Shown here piece after piece: positions 1 to 10,949 of a stretch of DNA of 64,000 nt. Both the position numbers and the translations under genes were made by a program. The notes under the pieces were generated by a model. The model ran no database searches and was not told where the DNA came from. It saw nothing but the letters and a program-made list of their open reading frames with translations. Every line of letters begins with the position of its first letter. The stretch's first letter is position 1. The stretch comes from Mycobacterium sp. 852002-51163_SCH5372311 (lineage in GTDB: Bacteria; Actinomycetota; Actinomycetes; Mycobacteriales; Mycobacteriaceae). The DNA lies in NCBI RefSeq assembly GCF_001667115.1, contig NZ_LZIJ01000079.1, forward strand, positions 1 to 64,000, read 5' to 3'.

Positions 1-392
1 TGGCTGACCGTGGCCACCCGGGCCAGCTCGGCATAGTGCTCATCAGATCCCTCGGCCGCCCCATGCGCGATCACCCCCACCTGATCCAGCGACAGCCGGC
101 CCTCCTTCATCCCCTGCGCGCAGCGCGGGAACGCCTCCAGCCGCCCCGCCACGGTCGCAATCGTCGCGGCGTTTCCCGGCGACACCCCCGTCTTCCAGGC
201 CACCAACGCCGCCACCGACCGCGCACCGGTAGACCCCCACAGCTCCTGGCGATCCACCTCGGCGACGATCTCCACAATGCGCCCATCAATCGCATTGCGC
301 TGACCCGTCAACTCCGCCAACTCTTCGAACAACACCTCAAGATGCTGATCAGGGCGCAACCCCGCAGTGCCACACGATGCGGTCGAAGACAT
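1..392 (-). CDS. DUF222 / 13E12-repeat family protein (N-terminal part, runs off the window)
   Basis: The minus-strand frame is open from an ATG at 392 to the window edge, about 130 codons. It begins MSSTASCGTAGLRPDQ and continues with ELAELTGQRNAIDGRIVEIV, then WGSTGARSVAALVAW and LSLDQVGVIAHGA. These are the usual N-terminal blocks of the actinobacterial DUF222 family, whose members often end in an HNH nuclease domain and are the 13E12 repeats of M. tuberculosis. The HNH part, if present, would lie before position 1 and cannot be checked. No strong ribosome binding site is seen before the ATG. Members occur in multiple near-identical copies, so this is a candidate recombination site. Family assignment is confident; nuclease function is inference. 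Confidence 0.8.
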   Translation of the reverse strand, partial: MSSTASCGTAGLRPDQHLEVLFEELAELTGQRNAIDGRIVEIVAEVDRQELWGSTGARSVAALVAWKTGVSPGNAATIATVAGRLEAFPRCAQGMKEGRLSLDQVGVIAHGAAEGSDEHYAELARVATVS

Positions 393-745
393 AACCGCAT
401 CATTACAGCCACCTACGACAAATCCGGGCCGCCTCGTCCGCACCAGCGGATACGCTGCCCGCCTCGGCGAAAGATGCCTGGCAGCGGCCAGAGGCGGCCT
501 GCACGGTGCGCACCTGGCACCCGGTCACCCTCGACCACCGATCAGTGGGCACATGCCTGCAACCCAGCGCCGCAAAGCGACCGCGTTCGGCTCGAACACA
601 TTACGGCCGAACGGGAGGAAGAAGCGTGGGAATGGCTTGGCCGACACCACTTTCGCGCTGATGCGAAAAAGACCCTGCACAATGCCTACGGCATTCGATG
701 AAGATTTCGGTGCAGCTGGATTTGTTGAACTGCGACCCTGAGCGT
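393..745. other. Intergenic stretch with no supported gene
   Basis: This 353-bp stretch lies between the start of the DUF222 gene and the stop of the LuxR-type regulator, both on the minus strand. Open frames crossing it on the plus strand have arginine- and proline-rich shadow composition and no ribosome binding site. I see no repeat, RNA gene or clear terminator. Confidence 0.5.
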
Positions 746-3700
746 CTAGATGTGGCGTGCTGCCTCTTGCGCAAGCTGGACGCGGGAAGCGAGGCCAAGC
801 TTGGTGTAGACGTGGGTGAGGTGAGTTTCGACGGTGCGTGGTGAGATGAAAAGCCTTGCGGCGATGTCCTTATTGCCCAAGCCCTCACGGACTAACCGGA
901 CAACGTCCAGCTCGGCCGGCGTCAGCGAGGCCCAGCCGGTCGACGGGCGTTTGCGTTCGCCTCGGCCGCGCTGCGCGTAAGCGATCGCCTCTTCGGTGGA
1001 CAGTGCGGCGCCCTCGGCTCGAGCAGCCTCGAAGTGGTCGTGACCCATGGCATCTCGTAGCGATGCGACCAAAGCTTCGTGGTCGGCGCGGTAGATCTCG
1101 TACGGGACCTCGCCGGTGCGCTCCCGAACGGCATCGGCCGCCCCGACGAGTCGAGCGGCTTCGGGATAACTCCCGGCTTGTGCGGCAAGGAGAGCGAGGC
1201 AGTCGAAGGCGTCGGGCACCCCAACCTGTGCCTTGATACCGGCAGCACATGCGAGCGCGTCGTGCACGCCACGCTCGGCCACCTCCACCTCACCATCGGC
1301 CAACGCCACGCGGGCACGAGCAATCAGCGCCTTCATCCGAAAGAATCCTGTGGTTGATGACACGGCTTGATCGGCATACGGACGAGCCGCCTCGGCATCG
1401 CCTGCCGCGAGCTCGGTTTCGGCTCTCCATAGATTGTTCGTCGTCACAAAGCCGACGTCCGGTATGCGGCTATAGGCCTGTGTGAGTGCATCCTTCGCGG
1501 CGCCAACGTCGCCCGCCGCCAAATGTGCACTACCCAAGGTCAGATAGCCGAGTCCCTCGATCACCACGCTGAGATCGGCCGCGGTCTCGATGGCCGTTTC
1601 GGCGGCGGCTCTCGCCGCGATCGTCTTGCCCTGCCATCCCAACACAAAGCTTTGCGTCATGAGGGCGTTGAACCTACACAATGCGTCGCCGGCTGCGTCG
1701 GCGTCGGCGATTAACGCTCGTATTTCTGCATCGGCGCCCGAAAGGTCGCCCAACACCGCCCGCCCGCCGGCGATACCCCATAGGCGGCACTGGCCGGACG
1801 CGAATCGGTCACCGATCGCGTCCGCGAGGTCGCGCCCTTCCTCGGCCGCGCGCTCGGCTATCGGCTGGCCGGCCATCATGGCCGCGTACGCCTGGAAGCC
1901 CAGCAACTGGCTCAGTCTCCATTTGTCGCCCAGGTCGCGTGCCAACTCGATGGCCTCGGCGAAGTACGTTGCCGCTTCTTCGGGTTGGAACGCGGCCGTG
2001 CCAAAGCAGGCGGTGAGGGCGCGGACTAACAGGGATGGGTCGTCGAGTCGGCGGGCGATCACCAGCGCTTGGTTGGCCTGCTCTATCCGTTCCGGCACGC
2101 CGACCCAGCCGTCGAGTAGGGCCGCGTCGGCCAACGTCCGCGCCAGCACCGCCGGCGCCACCTCGCGGTCGACATTGTCAAGGTCGGCCAGCGCGGCGTC
2201 GATCCAACTCAGGCCCTCGTTCAGCCGGCCCCGAGTCAACCACAGGGGCTGCAGCGACGACGCGATCTGCAATGCCAGCTCGACGTCGCGATTTTCGCGG
2301 CTCCAGGCGAACGCCGCGCGCAGGTTGTCGATCTCGGTCTCCATTTGCTCGACGCGCTGCTGGTGACCGGTGGCCGCCGGGGCGTCAAGCAGGGCGGCCA
2401 TCGCGGTGTAGTAGTCGCGGTGACGGCCCCGCACGATATCGGCTTCACCGGACTCGCCGAGCTTTTCCAAGGCGTATTGGCGCACGGTTTCAAGTAACCG
2501 ATATCGCATTCGGCCGCCAGTATCGTCGGCTACCACCAGCGACTTGTCCACGAGCAGGCTGAGTTGGTCGAGGACCTGGTAGCGCTCGACGTCGGTTTCG
2601 CCTGCGACCGCACGTGCGGCGGCGAGGTCGAAGCCACCGACGAATGCCGCGAGCCGCCGAAACAGGACTCGCTCGGGCTCAGTCAACAGCGCATGCGACC
2701 AGTCCACCGACGCATGCAACGTTTGCTGGCGGCGCACCACCCTGCGGCCACCGCCGGTCAATAATCGAAAGCGGTCATGCAGGCTGTCCACGATCTCGTC
2801 CAGCGACAGCGCGCGGACCCGGGCCGCGGCCAACTCGATGGCCAGCGGCATGCCGTCCAGGCGACGGCAGATCTCCTTTACCGCGGGAAGGCCGTCGTCG
2901 GTGGCGGTGAAATCTGATCGTGCCCGACGGGACCGGTCGACGAACAGCTCGATGGCATCGTCGTCCAGAGAGAGCGACGGCACCCGCCAGGTCACCTCGC
3001 CGGCCACCCCGATCGGCTCGCGGCTGGTCGTCAGCAGCGTCAGCCCCGGGCAGCCGCTCAGCAGCGCGGTGGTCAGTGCGGCAACCGCGTCGAGCAGGTG
3101 TTCGCAATTGTCCAGCAACACCAGCATTCGCCGGTCCCCGACGAACCGGATGAGCGTTTCCGTTGTCGAACGGCTGGGCTGATCCGGCAGGCCGAGGGCA
3201 CCAGCCGTGGCGACTGGCACCAGGTCGGGCTCGGCGATCGGCGCCAGGTCGACATACCACACGCCCGCGTCGAAATCTGCGGCCATCTGGCTCGCGACCT
3301 GGACGGCCAGACGGGTCTTGCCGGCACCACCAGCGCCGGTCAAGGTGACGAGCCGGCTGGCGGTGAGTGTCTGCCGCACGTCGTCGATCTCGGCGTCACG
3401 GCCGACAAAGCTGGTGAGTTGCACCGGTAAATGGTCAGCCGCAACGGGTTTCGCGGTACGAAGCGGCGGAAAGTCGTTGCGGATGTCAGGGTGGCACAGT
3501 TGCATCACTCGTTCGGGGCGTGCGACACCGCGCAGTTCGTGACTGCCCAGATCCGTCAGCCACGCATCGGCCGGAAGCGCATCGACGACCAAATCCTCGG
3601 TCGTACCCGAGAGCACCGTCTGACCACCGTGCGCCAGATCGCGCAGGCGTGCCGCCCGATTGATTGTCGGGCCAATGTAATTGCTTTCGTCGCGTAGTTG

Positions 3701-4051
3701 CACCTCGCCGGTGTGCACACCGATACGCAGCCGGATCGGCGATAGCGGTGCACGCTGCAACTCCAGGGCGCACGCGGTCGCCTCGGTCGCGCGGGTGAAC
3801 GCGACCACGAAGCTGTCACCCTCGCCCTGCTCGACCGGACGCACCCCGCGGTAAGTGGCAAGCAGCTCGCTAAGCGTGCGGTCCAGGCGTGCGACGGCGG
3901 CCGTCATGCCCTCTGGCTGGGTCTCCCACAGCCGCGTCGAGCCCTCGACATCGGCGAGCAGCAGTGTCACCGTTCCGGTTGGCAGCTCGCCCACGCCTAA
4001 CTCATCCCAGTTCATCGGCGGCATGTCCGCGCGTGGATCCGTTTCGGTCAT
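746..4051 (-). CDS. Adenylate/guanylate cyclase-domain, NB-ARC ATPase, LuxR-type regulator
   Basis: This 1,101-residue signal-transduction regulator combines three modules. Residues about 25-190 form a class III nucleotidyl cyclase domain with ADVEGST (metal Asp34) and GEGDSF (Asp79). Residues about 210-550 are an NB-ARC-type ATPase with P-loop GAGGAGKT near 240, Walker B MLVLLDN and a TSREP sensor. A TPR-like helical middle follows, then a C-terminal LuxR helix-turn-helix (LTPAELDVVRLV, NKDIAARLF, SPRTVETHLTHVYTKL). The architecture matches M. tuberculosis Rv0386, Rv1358 and Rv2488c. The open frame extends to 4348 but would overlap the divergent P450, so I use the ATG at 4051; ATGs at 4063 and 4087 are alternatives and none has a clear ribosome binding site. 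The gene is divergent from the P450 and may regulate it. Whether the cyclase domain is active is unknown. Confidence 0.85.
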   Translation of the reverse strand: MTETDPRADMPPMNWDELGVGELPTGTVTLLLADVEGSTRLWETQPEGMTAAVARLDRTLSELLATYRGVRPVEQGEGDSFVVAFTRATEATACALELQRAPLSPIRLRIGVHTGEVQLRDESNYIGPTINRAARLRDLAHGGQTVLSGTTEDLVVDALPADAWLTDLGSHELRGVARPERVMQLCHPDIRNDFPPLRTAKPVAADHLPVQLTSFVGRDAEIDDVRQTLTASRLVTLTGAGGAGKTRLAVQVASQMAADFDAGVWYVDLAPIAEPDLVPVATAGALGLPDQPSRSTTETLIRFVGDRRMLVLLDNCEHLLDAVAALTTALLSGCPGLTLLTTSREPIGVAGEVTWRVPSLSLDDDAIELFVDRSRRARSDFTATDDGLPAVKEICRRLDGMPLAIELAAARVRALSLDEIVDSLHDRFRLLTGGGRRVVRRQQTLHASVDWSHALLTEPERVLFRRLAAFVGGFDLAAARAVAGETDVERYQVLDQLSLLVDKSLVVADDTGGRMRYRLLETVRQYALEKLGESGEADIVRGRHRDYYTAMAALLDAPAATGHQQRVEQMETEIDNLRAAFAWSRENRDVELALQIASSLQPLWLTRGRLNEGLSWIDAALADLDNVDREVAPAVLARTLADAALLDGWVGVPERIEQANQALVIARRLDDPSLLVRALTACFGTAAFQPEEAATYFAEAIELARDLGDKWRLSQLLGFQAYAAMMAGQPIAERAAEEGRDLADAIGDRFASGQCRLWGIAGGRAVLGDLSGADAEIRALIADADAAGDALCRFNALMTQSFVLGWQGKTIAARAAAETAIETAADLSVVIEGLGYLTLGSAHLAAGDVGAAKDALTQAYSRIPDVGFVTTNNLWRAETELAAGDAEAARPYADQAVSSTTGFFRMKALIARARVALADGEVEVAERGVHDALACAAGIKAQVGVPDAFDCLALLAAQAGSYPEAARLVGAADAVRERTGEVPYEIYRADHEALVASLRDAMGHDHFEAARAEGAALSTEEAIAYAQRGRGERKRPSTGWASLTPAELDVVRLVREGLGNKDIAARLFISPRTVETHLTHVYTKLGLASRVQLAQEAARHI

Positions 4052-4090
4052 GCTAGCCAGCATCTCGGGGCGAGAAGCCGCAAACATCAG

Positions 4091-4157
4091 GGAAATCCCG
4101 TACTTCTGCCTCGCTGAGCGATCGGTTCGATGCCACATCGCGGACACCCCGTATTTC
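4091..4157. repeat. Pair of imperfect direct repeats in the divergent regulator/P450 promoter region
   Basis: GGAAATCCCGTACTTC starts at 4091 and GGACACCCCGTATTTC starts at 4142. They match at 13 of 16 positions and are 51 bp apart, close to five helical turns. They lie between the LuxR-type regulator and the P450, so they could be operator half-sites. This is inference from position and similarity only. Confidence 0.3.
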
Positions 4158-4249
4158 GAACGGGCGTGTTTAGTTCCGTGTTCTCCCCGATGGTCTGACG
4201 CTGTTGAAAAGCCACCCTCGAGTGGACAACCCGACCGAGGAGGCCCACC

Positions 4250-5623
4250 ATGACTGCAACCGTCGACGGATCCACCTGCCCGAGCGTTTTCGACGCCGGA
4301 CTCCCGACGCTCCATTACGAGCATGCTCAGCACCCCGACGAGGCCCACGCAATCATCAGCCAGGCCCGCGAGAAGTCGCCGATAGCGATCGGCTCATACG
4401 GTCCTGAGCTACTGACGTACGAGCTTGTTCGCACTGTGCTCCGCGACCCGCGATTCAGGGTGCCGCAAGGGATGTTCCTTGCCGCGCAAGGCATCACCTC
4501 TGGCCCGTTGTGGGACCGCGTCGCAACCAACATTGTCAGTCTCGACGGGGACGAGCACCGCCGGCTACGGCGACTGGTATCCAAAGCCTTCACGCCGAAA
4601 GCGACCGCGCGGCTGCGCACGGTGATCACCGACATCATCACGGCACTGGTTCACCGCCGCATCCCCGTCGGACGCTGCGATGTGGTGAGCGACATTGCCC
4701 GCAGATACCCGATCGCAGTCATCTGTGCGCTGCTCGGAGCGCCGCCTGAAGATTGGGAACTGTTCTCTGGCTGGGCGGATGACATCTTGGAGGCCTTCGG
4801 CTGGAACGCCGCCAACCAAACGCCGACGATCCTGGCTGCATGGGATGCCCTGGACACCTACATCGACGAGATGGTCGCGCGGCGGCGTCACGCATTGACC
4901 GACGACCTCATCTCCGAGCTAATCCGTGCCGAAGACGATGGCGATCGACTCAGCGCCGGCGAGCTCCGTATGCTCGTCGCCGCGCTTCTGCTGGCGGGAA
5001 CCGACACCACCCGCCTGCAGCTGGGCGCCGCGGCCCACGTGCTGTGCGATCACCCTGACCAATGGGCGCTCTTGGGCCGCAATCCGGAGCTCGCGGTCAA
5101 TGCCGTCGAGGAGCTGATTCGTCATTCCCCGATCACCTTCGTCACGTTGCGGGCGGCCGTCGAGGACGTCGACCTCGCCGGCGTCACGATTCCGGCCGGC
5201 GCCATCGTCGTCGTCAACACCGGTGCGGCCAACCGGGATCCCGCGGTGTACGAGGATCCCGACCGTCTCGACATCAGTCGGGCAGGCGCACCGCCGATCC
5301 AGACCTTCGGCGGCGGCATGCACTACTGCCTCGGCGCCCATCTCGCCCGTCTTGAGCTGGCTGAAGCGCTGGCAGTCATGACACGGCGCATGCCCAACGC
5401 CCGCCGCACCGGTCCTGCGCCGTGGAAACCGGTGACCGCCCTGGGCGGCCCGATCACTGTGCCCATCGAATTCGACGCCGCCACTGACTCCACGCGCGCA
5501 CTGCGTCCTCGTCCCTTGGGTGCGGCAGGCAATCATGTTCCGGCGGCGCCTGATCCGACTTCAACCAGGCTCACTCCGAGCTGCAAATCCACGTCGAACC
5601 GGTATACATCACTAGATGTATGA
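4250..5623 (+). CDS. Cytochrome P450
   Basis: This is a 457-residue soluble bacterial P450, a haem monooxygenase needing a separate ferredoxin and reductase, neither of which is adjacent. The I-helix oxygen-activating motif is LLAGTDTTR, the ExxR motif is EELIRHSP, and the haem loop is [17 protein letters not shown] with Cys as thiolate ligand. The ATG is preceded by a strong AGGAGG. Typical family members end about 40 residues earlier; the C-terminal tail ([14 protein letters not shown] onward) looks unconserved and overlaps the operator of the following vapBC pair. The gene is divergent from the cyclase/LuxR regulator. The CYP family number is not assigned. Confidence 0.93.
   Translation: MTATVDGSTCPSVFDAGLPTLHYEHAQHPDEAHAIISQAREKSPIAIGSYGPELLTYELVRTVLRDPRFRVPQGMFLAAQGITSGPLWDRVATNIVSLDGDEHRRLRRLVSKAFTPKATARLRTVITDIITALVHRRIPVGRCDVVSDIARRYPIAVICALLGAPPEDWELFSGWADDILEAFGWNAANQTPTILAAWDALDTYIDEMVARRRHALTDDLISELIRAEDDGDRLSAGELRMLVAALLLAGTDTTRLQLGAAAHVLCDHPDQWALLGRNPELAVNAVEELIRHSPITFVTLRAAVEDVDLAGVTIPAGAIVVVNTGAANRDPAVYEDPDRLDISRAGAPPIQTFGGGMHYCLGAHLARLELAEALAVMTRRMPNARRTGPAPWKPVTALGGPITVPIEFDAATDSTRALRPRPLGAAGNHVPAAPDPTSTRLTPSCKSTSNRYTSLDV
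5604..5621. promoter_or_regulatory. Palindromic operator candidate for vapBC
   Basis: ATACATC and GATGTAT form a perfect 7-bp inverted repeat around ACTA, 19 bp before the vapB start. A further GATGTAT-like copy and TGATGATGT direct repeats fill the space up to the ATG. VapB ribbon-helix-helix antitoxins, with VapC, bind such palindromes to autoregulate. The site sits inside the last codons of the P450. Confidence 0.6.
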
Positions 5624-5640
5624 TGATGTATGATGATGTC

Positions 5641-5898
5641 ATGCGCACGCAGATCATCCTCAGCGATGAAGAGGTCCAACTCCTTGAGCAGGCCGCCAGG
5701 GCAAGTGGCGCGTCCAGGTCAGAGCTGATTCGCCGGGCAATTCGCACCACCTACGGAAGCCGAAGCAAGAATGAGCGGGCGGCGGCCCTGAAGCGCAGCG
5801 CGGGCTCCTGGCGGGGACGGGACTTCACCGGCGCCGATTACGTCGACGCAGTTCGCGGCGACCTCAACGAGCGTTTGAGCCAACTCGGTCTGGCGTGA
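5641..5898 (+). CDS. vapB: VapB-type antitoxin (ribbon-helix-helix)
   Basis: This 85-residue protein begins [19 protein letters not shown] and continues [11 protein letters not shown], a ribbon-helix-helix DNA-binding fold in the first 45 residues. The C-terminal part ([19 protein letters not shown]) is the expected VapC-binding tail. An upstream in-frame start at 5620 would include the operator, so the ATG at 5641 is preferred. Its stop overlaps the GTG of vapC by 4 nt, indicating translational coupling. By family knowledge it neutralises the toxin and, with it, represses the operon through the palindrome just upstream. Confidence 0.88.
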   Translation: MRTQIILSDEEVQLLEQAARASGASRSELIRRAIRTTYGSRSKNERAAALKRSAGSWRGRDFTGADYVDAVRGDLNERLSQLGLA

Positions 5899-6272
5899 AG
5901 CTGATTGATACCACGATCGCTGTTGACCACTTGCGGGGCGAGCCCGCAGCCGTCGATCTGCTCGCGGCGTTGATCGACAACGGCGAGGATATAGCGGCAA
6001 GCGAACTGGTCCGATTCGAGCTCCTCGCCGGCATACGAGACAGGGAGCTCGGCGCTCTTGAGGAGTTTTGTTCCGCCTTGCATTGGGCTGACGTGACCGA
6101 GGACGTAGCCCGCATCGCTGGACGACTCGCCCGGCGATACCGAAAGAGCCACAGCGGAATCGGTGCTGTCGACTACCTAATCGCCGCGACTGCGATCGTC
6201 GTCGGCGCTGACCTGTTGACGACAAATGTGCGGCACTTCCCGATGTTTACCGAGCTTGAGCCTCCCTACTGA
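5895..6272 (+). CDS. vapC: VapC-type PIN-domain ribonuclease toxin
   Basis: This 125-residue PIN-domain protein starts at a GTG inside the vapB stop (GTGA overlap). Conserved acidic residues are visible at Asp5 (LIDTT), Glu42 (VRFELL) and Asp93 (AVDYLIAAT), with a C-terminal LLTTNVRHF block typical of PIN nucleases. VapC toxins cleave tRNA or rRNA in the cytoplasm when the antitoxin is degraded. Length and motifs are complete, so the pair looks functional. The target RNA cannot be predicted from sequence. Confidence 0.9.
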   Translation: MKLIDTTIAVDHLRGEPAAVDLLAALIDNGEDIAASELVRFELLAGIRDRELGALEEFCSALHWADVTEDVARIAGRLARRYRKSHSGIGAVDYLIAATAIVVGADLLTTNVRHFPMFTELEPPY

Positions 6273-6453
6273 TTGGTTGGCGGCGCGACGGCGCCCGGGG
6301 CCATTCCCGAAGAGGACCAGGAACGCATCTTCCTCGCCGACTGTGACTACAACGGGCCGCCCGGCCATCTGCTGAGATTGCGGAACCGCGATACTGGTAA
6401 CCATCGCTAGAACGCCAGGCCCGTCAACACCTGAAGCCACGGGAGAATCGCCA

Positions 6454-8691
<2,238 letters not shown>

Positions 8692-8700
8692 CGCCGGGCT

Positions 8701-8866
8701 TTGGCTGTGAATCCTTGGCTTTCGGTGTGAATCCTTGGCTTTGGGTGGGTAGCCTGGGCGGAAATTCGCGCCGATTCCCACCCTAGATTCACACCGAACG
8801 CCATCAGTTCACGCTCAAACCCCTCAGGTCGCGTTCAACGCCGTCAGTTCGGGGCGTACGCCGACT
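8701..8866. repeat. Degenerate 20-bp tandem repeats with a long hairpin, downstream of icd2
   Basis: GTGAATCCTTGGCTTT occurs at 8707 and 8727 (period 20). TTCGGTGTGAATC (8721-8733) pairs perfectly with GATTCACACCGAA (8786-8798), and an inner GGGTGGG/CCCACCC stem (8743-8749 and 8777-8783) strengthens the hairpin. From about 8796 on, three more degenerate 20-bp units related to AACGCCATCAGTTCACG follow. It may end icd2 transcription; it looks like mycobacterial intergenic repeat DNA. Confidence 0.6.
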
Positions 8867-8944
8867 GCCGTGAACGAGCTCTGGTGTGCGGGATTAACCG
8901 CAGGGATAGAACGCGCCGGCCTGGAAGTTCAAGTATCCGAGTGA

Positions 8945-8966
8945 TACGATCTCGAATCGTGTTCGA
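8945..8966 (+). promoter_or_regulatory. Leaderless TetR promoter with 21-bp operator (site A)
   Basis: The operator is 8946-8966, with left arm ACGAT, centre CGAATCG and right arm GTTCGA. A TACGAT -10 (8945-8950) lies 8 nt before the GTG start codon at 8959, the layout of a leaderless mycobacterial promoter. Operator and start codon overlap, implying autoregulation. The same layout recurs at the second TetR gene. Confidence 0.6.
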
Positions 8967-9606
8967 AGTTCAGGCACTGGGCCCGACGGGCCGATCGGCG
9001 GTGGTGCAGCGCCGCGGCGTGGAGCGCTTGCAGGCCATCCTCGATGCCGCCGAGAAGCTCCTTGCCAAGCAAGGCTACGAGGCTGCGACCCTCAAGGCGA
9101 TTGGCGAGCTGGCAGGTATCCCGACTGCGTCGCTCTACCACTACTTCGCTGACCGGCATCAAGTCGACGCAGAACTCGTACGGCGCCATCTTTCTGCGCT
9201 CGATGCCCGACTGACTGCTGCGGCGACCAAATCCAAGGCGCGCACTCTGAACGATGCCATCGACGTAATCATCGACGAGTACCTTGCCTACTTCCGTGAG
9301 CACCCAAGTTTTGTCCAGCTGTGGTTCGCGGGGCGCAGCCCCGCACTCGAAGCGATGGCGCTTGCGTTCGATGAGGCACAGGCGAAGCGGTTCTGGGAAC
9401 TACTAATCGAGCAAAAGCTCATCGGTAGCGATACCCCACAACTCGTCGTGCAGCTCGCATTCGAGGCCGGTAACCGCTTGTTCGATGTCGCCTTCCGGCG
9501 CTCACCGAAGGGCGACGACACCACGATCGGTGAGGCGCGCCGGCTGATCACCGCCTACCTTCTCACCTACGCGACACCAGCTTCAAAGCGAGGCAAGCGC
9601 AAGTAG
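8959..9606 (+). CDS. TetR-family regulator 1 of the catabolic island
   Basis: This 215-residue TetR protein has its helix-turn-helix at about residues 25-65 (LQAILDAAEKLL, GYEAATLKAIGELAGI, PTASLYHYFADR). The C-terminal ligand domain carries YFREHPSFVQLWFAGRSP, shared almost word for word with the second TetR at 15223. The frame opens at 8884, but the GTG at 8959 is chosen because both paralogues have the same GTGTTCGA start 8 nt after a TACGAT box. It is convergent with the FAD oxidoreductase. I infer that it binds the 21-bp palindrome found at seven island promoters, including its own. Confidence 0.88.
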   Translation: MFEVQALGPTGRSAVVQRRGVERLQAILDAAEKLLAKQGYEAATLKAIGELAGIPTASLYHYFADRHQVDAELVRRHLSALDARLTAAATKSKARTLNDAIDVIIDEYLAYFREHPSFVQLWFAGRSPALEAMALAFDEAQAKRFWELLIEQKLIGSDTPQLVVQLAFEAGNRLFDVAFRRSPKGDDTTIGEARRLITAYLLTYATPASKRGKRK

Positions 9607-9643
9607 CGGTGTGGTTCTCGTCGTCGCTCGGGATGTGATCTCG

Positions 9644-10936
9644 TCAGTGGCGTGCCAACCGGTCAGATACGCGGTCGCCGAACCAGCCCAGCGTCAATGC
9701 CGGTGAGCTGACCAGGCTGGGCCAAAATCCGCCACGGCCGTGCCAGATGGCCTCGAGGTCGGCGGGCATAGGTTCGCCGCACAGTCTGCCGGCGAGCATG
9801 TGGCCGACATACTGGGCTTGCGCAAAGCCATGTCCGTTGCACGCCAACGAATACAGCACATTTGACGACGCCTCCCCCGCGGCCGGCAGCCAGGTGGAAC
9901 TCATGCCGATCCAGCCGCCCCACGCCCGTTGCGGCGCAACATCGTGCAAGCCGGGGAAGCGTTCGCGGAAACCAAGAAGTAGATCGTTGACCACGAGAGT
10001 CGAAGGCGTGCGCGGGATTAGCGATCTTTTCGTTGTCTCGAGACGCCGGGTGCCGAAAACAATCGTGTTTCGCTGGGTGACCCGATAACTCTCTAAGATC
10101 ATGTGTGCGGTCACCATCGGCGCGCGACTGGTCCAGCCGATAGCATCCAGGCGTTCGGGGGCGATCGACTCGGTTTCCACTAGTGAGGTCCACACCGGGG
10201 ACACCAACCGGCGCGGTGTGATGGCGAGGTCCTTGCTGTAGGCGTTGGCGGTGAGCAACGCCTGCTTGGCATGCACCCGGCCATCGGTCGCCGCGATGGT
10301 CACCCCGGTACCGCTGTCGGTGACATCATGCACTCGAGTGTGCTCGAATACCCTTGCCCCCGAAGTCAGTACAGCGCTGCGCAGCCCGAGCACATACTTC
10401 GCCGGATTCAAGGTTCCCCCGACACCTTCTCGCATGCCGCCGAGGAAACCTTCAGGAAGGCCCGCGTCTGTTCCGTCGACGAACTCGGCCGACGACCCTG
10501 CTTCGGCCATGATTTTCGCGTTTCGTCGCGTTTTGCGCAGTTGCCCCTTCGACACCGCCGCTTGCACGATGCCCACCTTTTCGAACTCGCAATCGATAGA
10601 CCGTTTCTCGATGGCATTCTGCGTGAATTGCACTGCAGCCTCGGCGAACTGGAACAGTGCGCGGACCTTGCTGCGCCGGAGCAGCAGTGCCAGCAACGCG
10701 GGGTCAGCGGCGATCGAGTTGGTCACGTACCCCGCGTTACGCGAGCTCGCACCCCACCCGCAGGTTTCGGCCTCGAGCAGCACGACGTCTGCACCGGACT
10801 CGGCGAGCCGCAGCGCTGCGGTCATACCCCCGACGCCGCCGCCGATGACGGCGACGTCGCACGCAGCGTCCTCGGCGAGCGCAGGCTCACCCGTGGTGGG
10901 CAGCTCGGCCCAACCGGTCGTCGTCAAAATGTCCAT
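9644..10936 (-). CDS. FAD-dependent oxidoreductase, DAO / glycine-oxidase type
   Basis: This 430-residue flavoprotein has the dinucleotide-binding motif CDVAVIGGGVGGMTAALRLA near residues 27-46 and WGASSRNAGYV, typical of the D-amino-acid-oxidase/GlpD fold (DAO family: amine, sarcosine and gamma-glutamylputrescine oxidases). The C-terminal FAD block includes YSLACNGHGFAQAQYVG. Such enzymes oxidise a secondary or primary amine to an imine, passing electrons to O2 or another acceptor. It follows the saccharopine-dehydrogenase-like gene by 13 bp and shares its promoter. The substrate is unknown; an amine is the best family-based guess. Confidence 0.85.
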   Translation of the reverse strand: MDILTTTGWAELPTTGEPALAEDAACDVAVIGGGVGGMTAALRLAESGADVVLLEAETCGWGASSRNAGYVTNSIAADPALLALLLRRSKVRALFQFAEAAVQFTQNAIEKRSIDCEFEKVGIVQAAVSKGQLRKTRRNAKIMAEAGSSAEFVDGTDAGLPEGFLGGMREGVGGTLNPAKYVLGLRSAVLTSGARVFEHTRVHDVTDSGTGVTIAATDGRVHAKQALLTANAYSKDLAITPRRLVSPVWTSLVETESIAPERLDAIGWTSRAPMVTAHMILESYRVTQRNTIVFGTRRLETTKRSLIPRTPSTLVVNDLLLGFRERFPGLHDVAPQRAWGGWIGMSSTWLPAAGEASSNVLYSLACNGHGFAQAQYVGHMLAGRLCGEPMPADLEAIWHGRGGFWPSLVSSPALTLGWFGDRVSDRLARH

Positions 10937-10949
10937 ATCTTGCTCGGCC

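Noticed and set aside
36..741. Plus-strand ORFs of 221 and 124 codons at the left end
   Set aside because: Arg/Pro-rich shadow composition; the minus frame gives a clear DUF222 protein over the first 392 bases.
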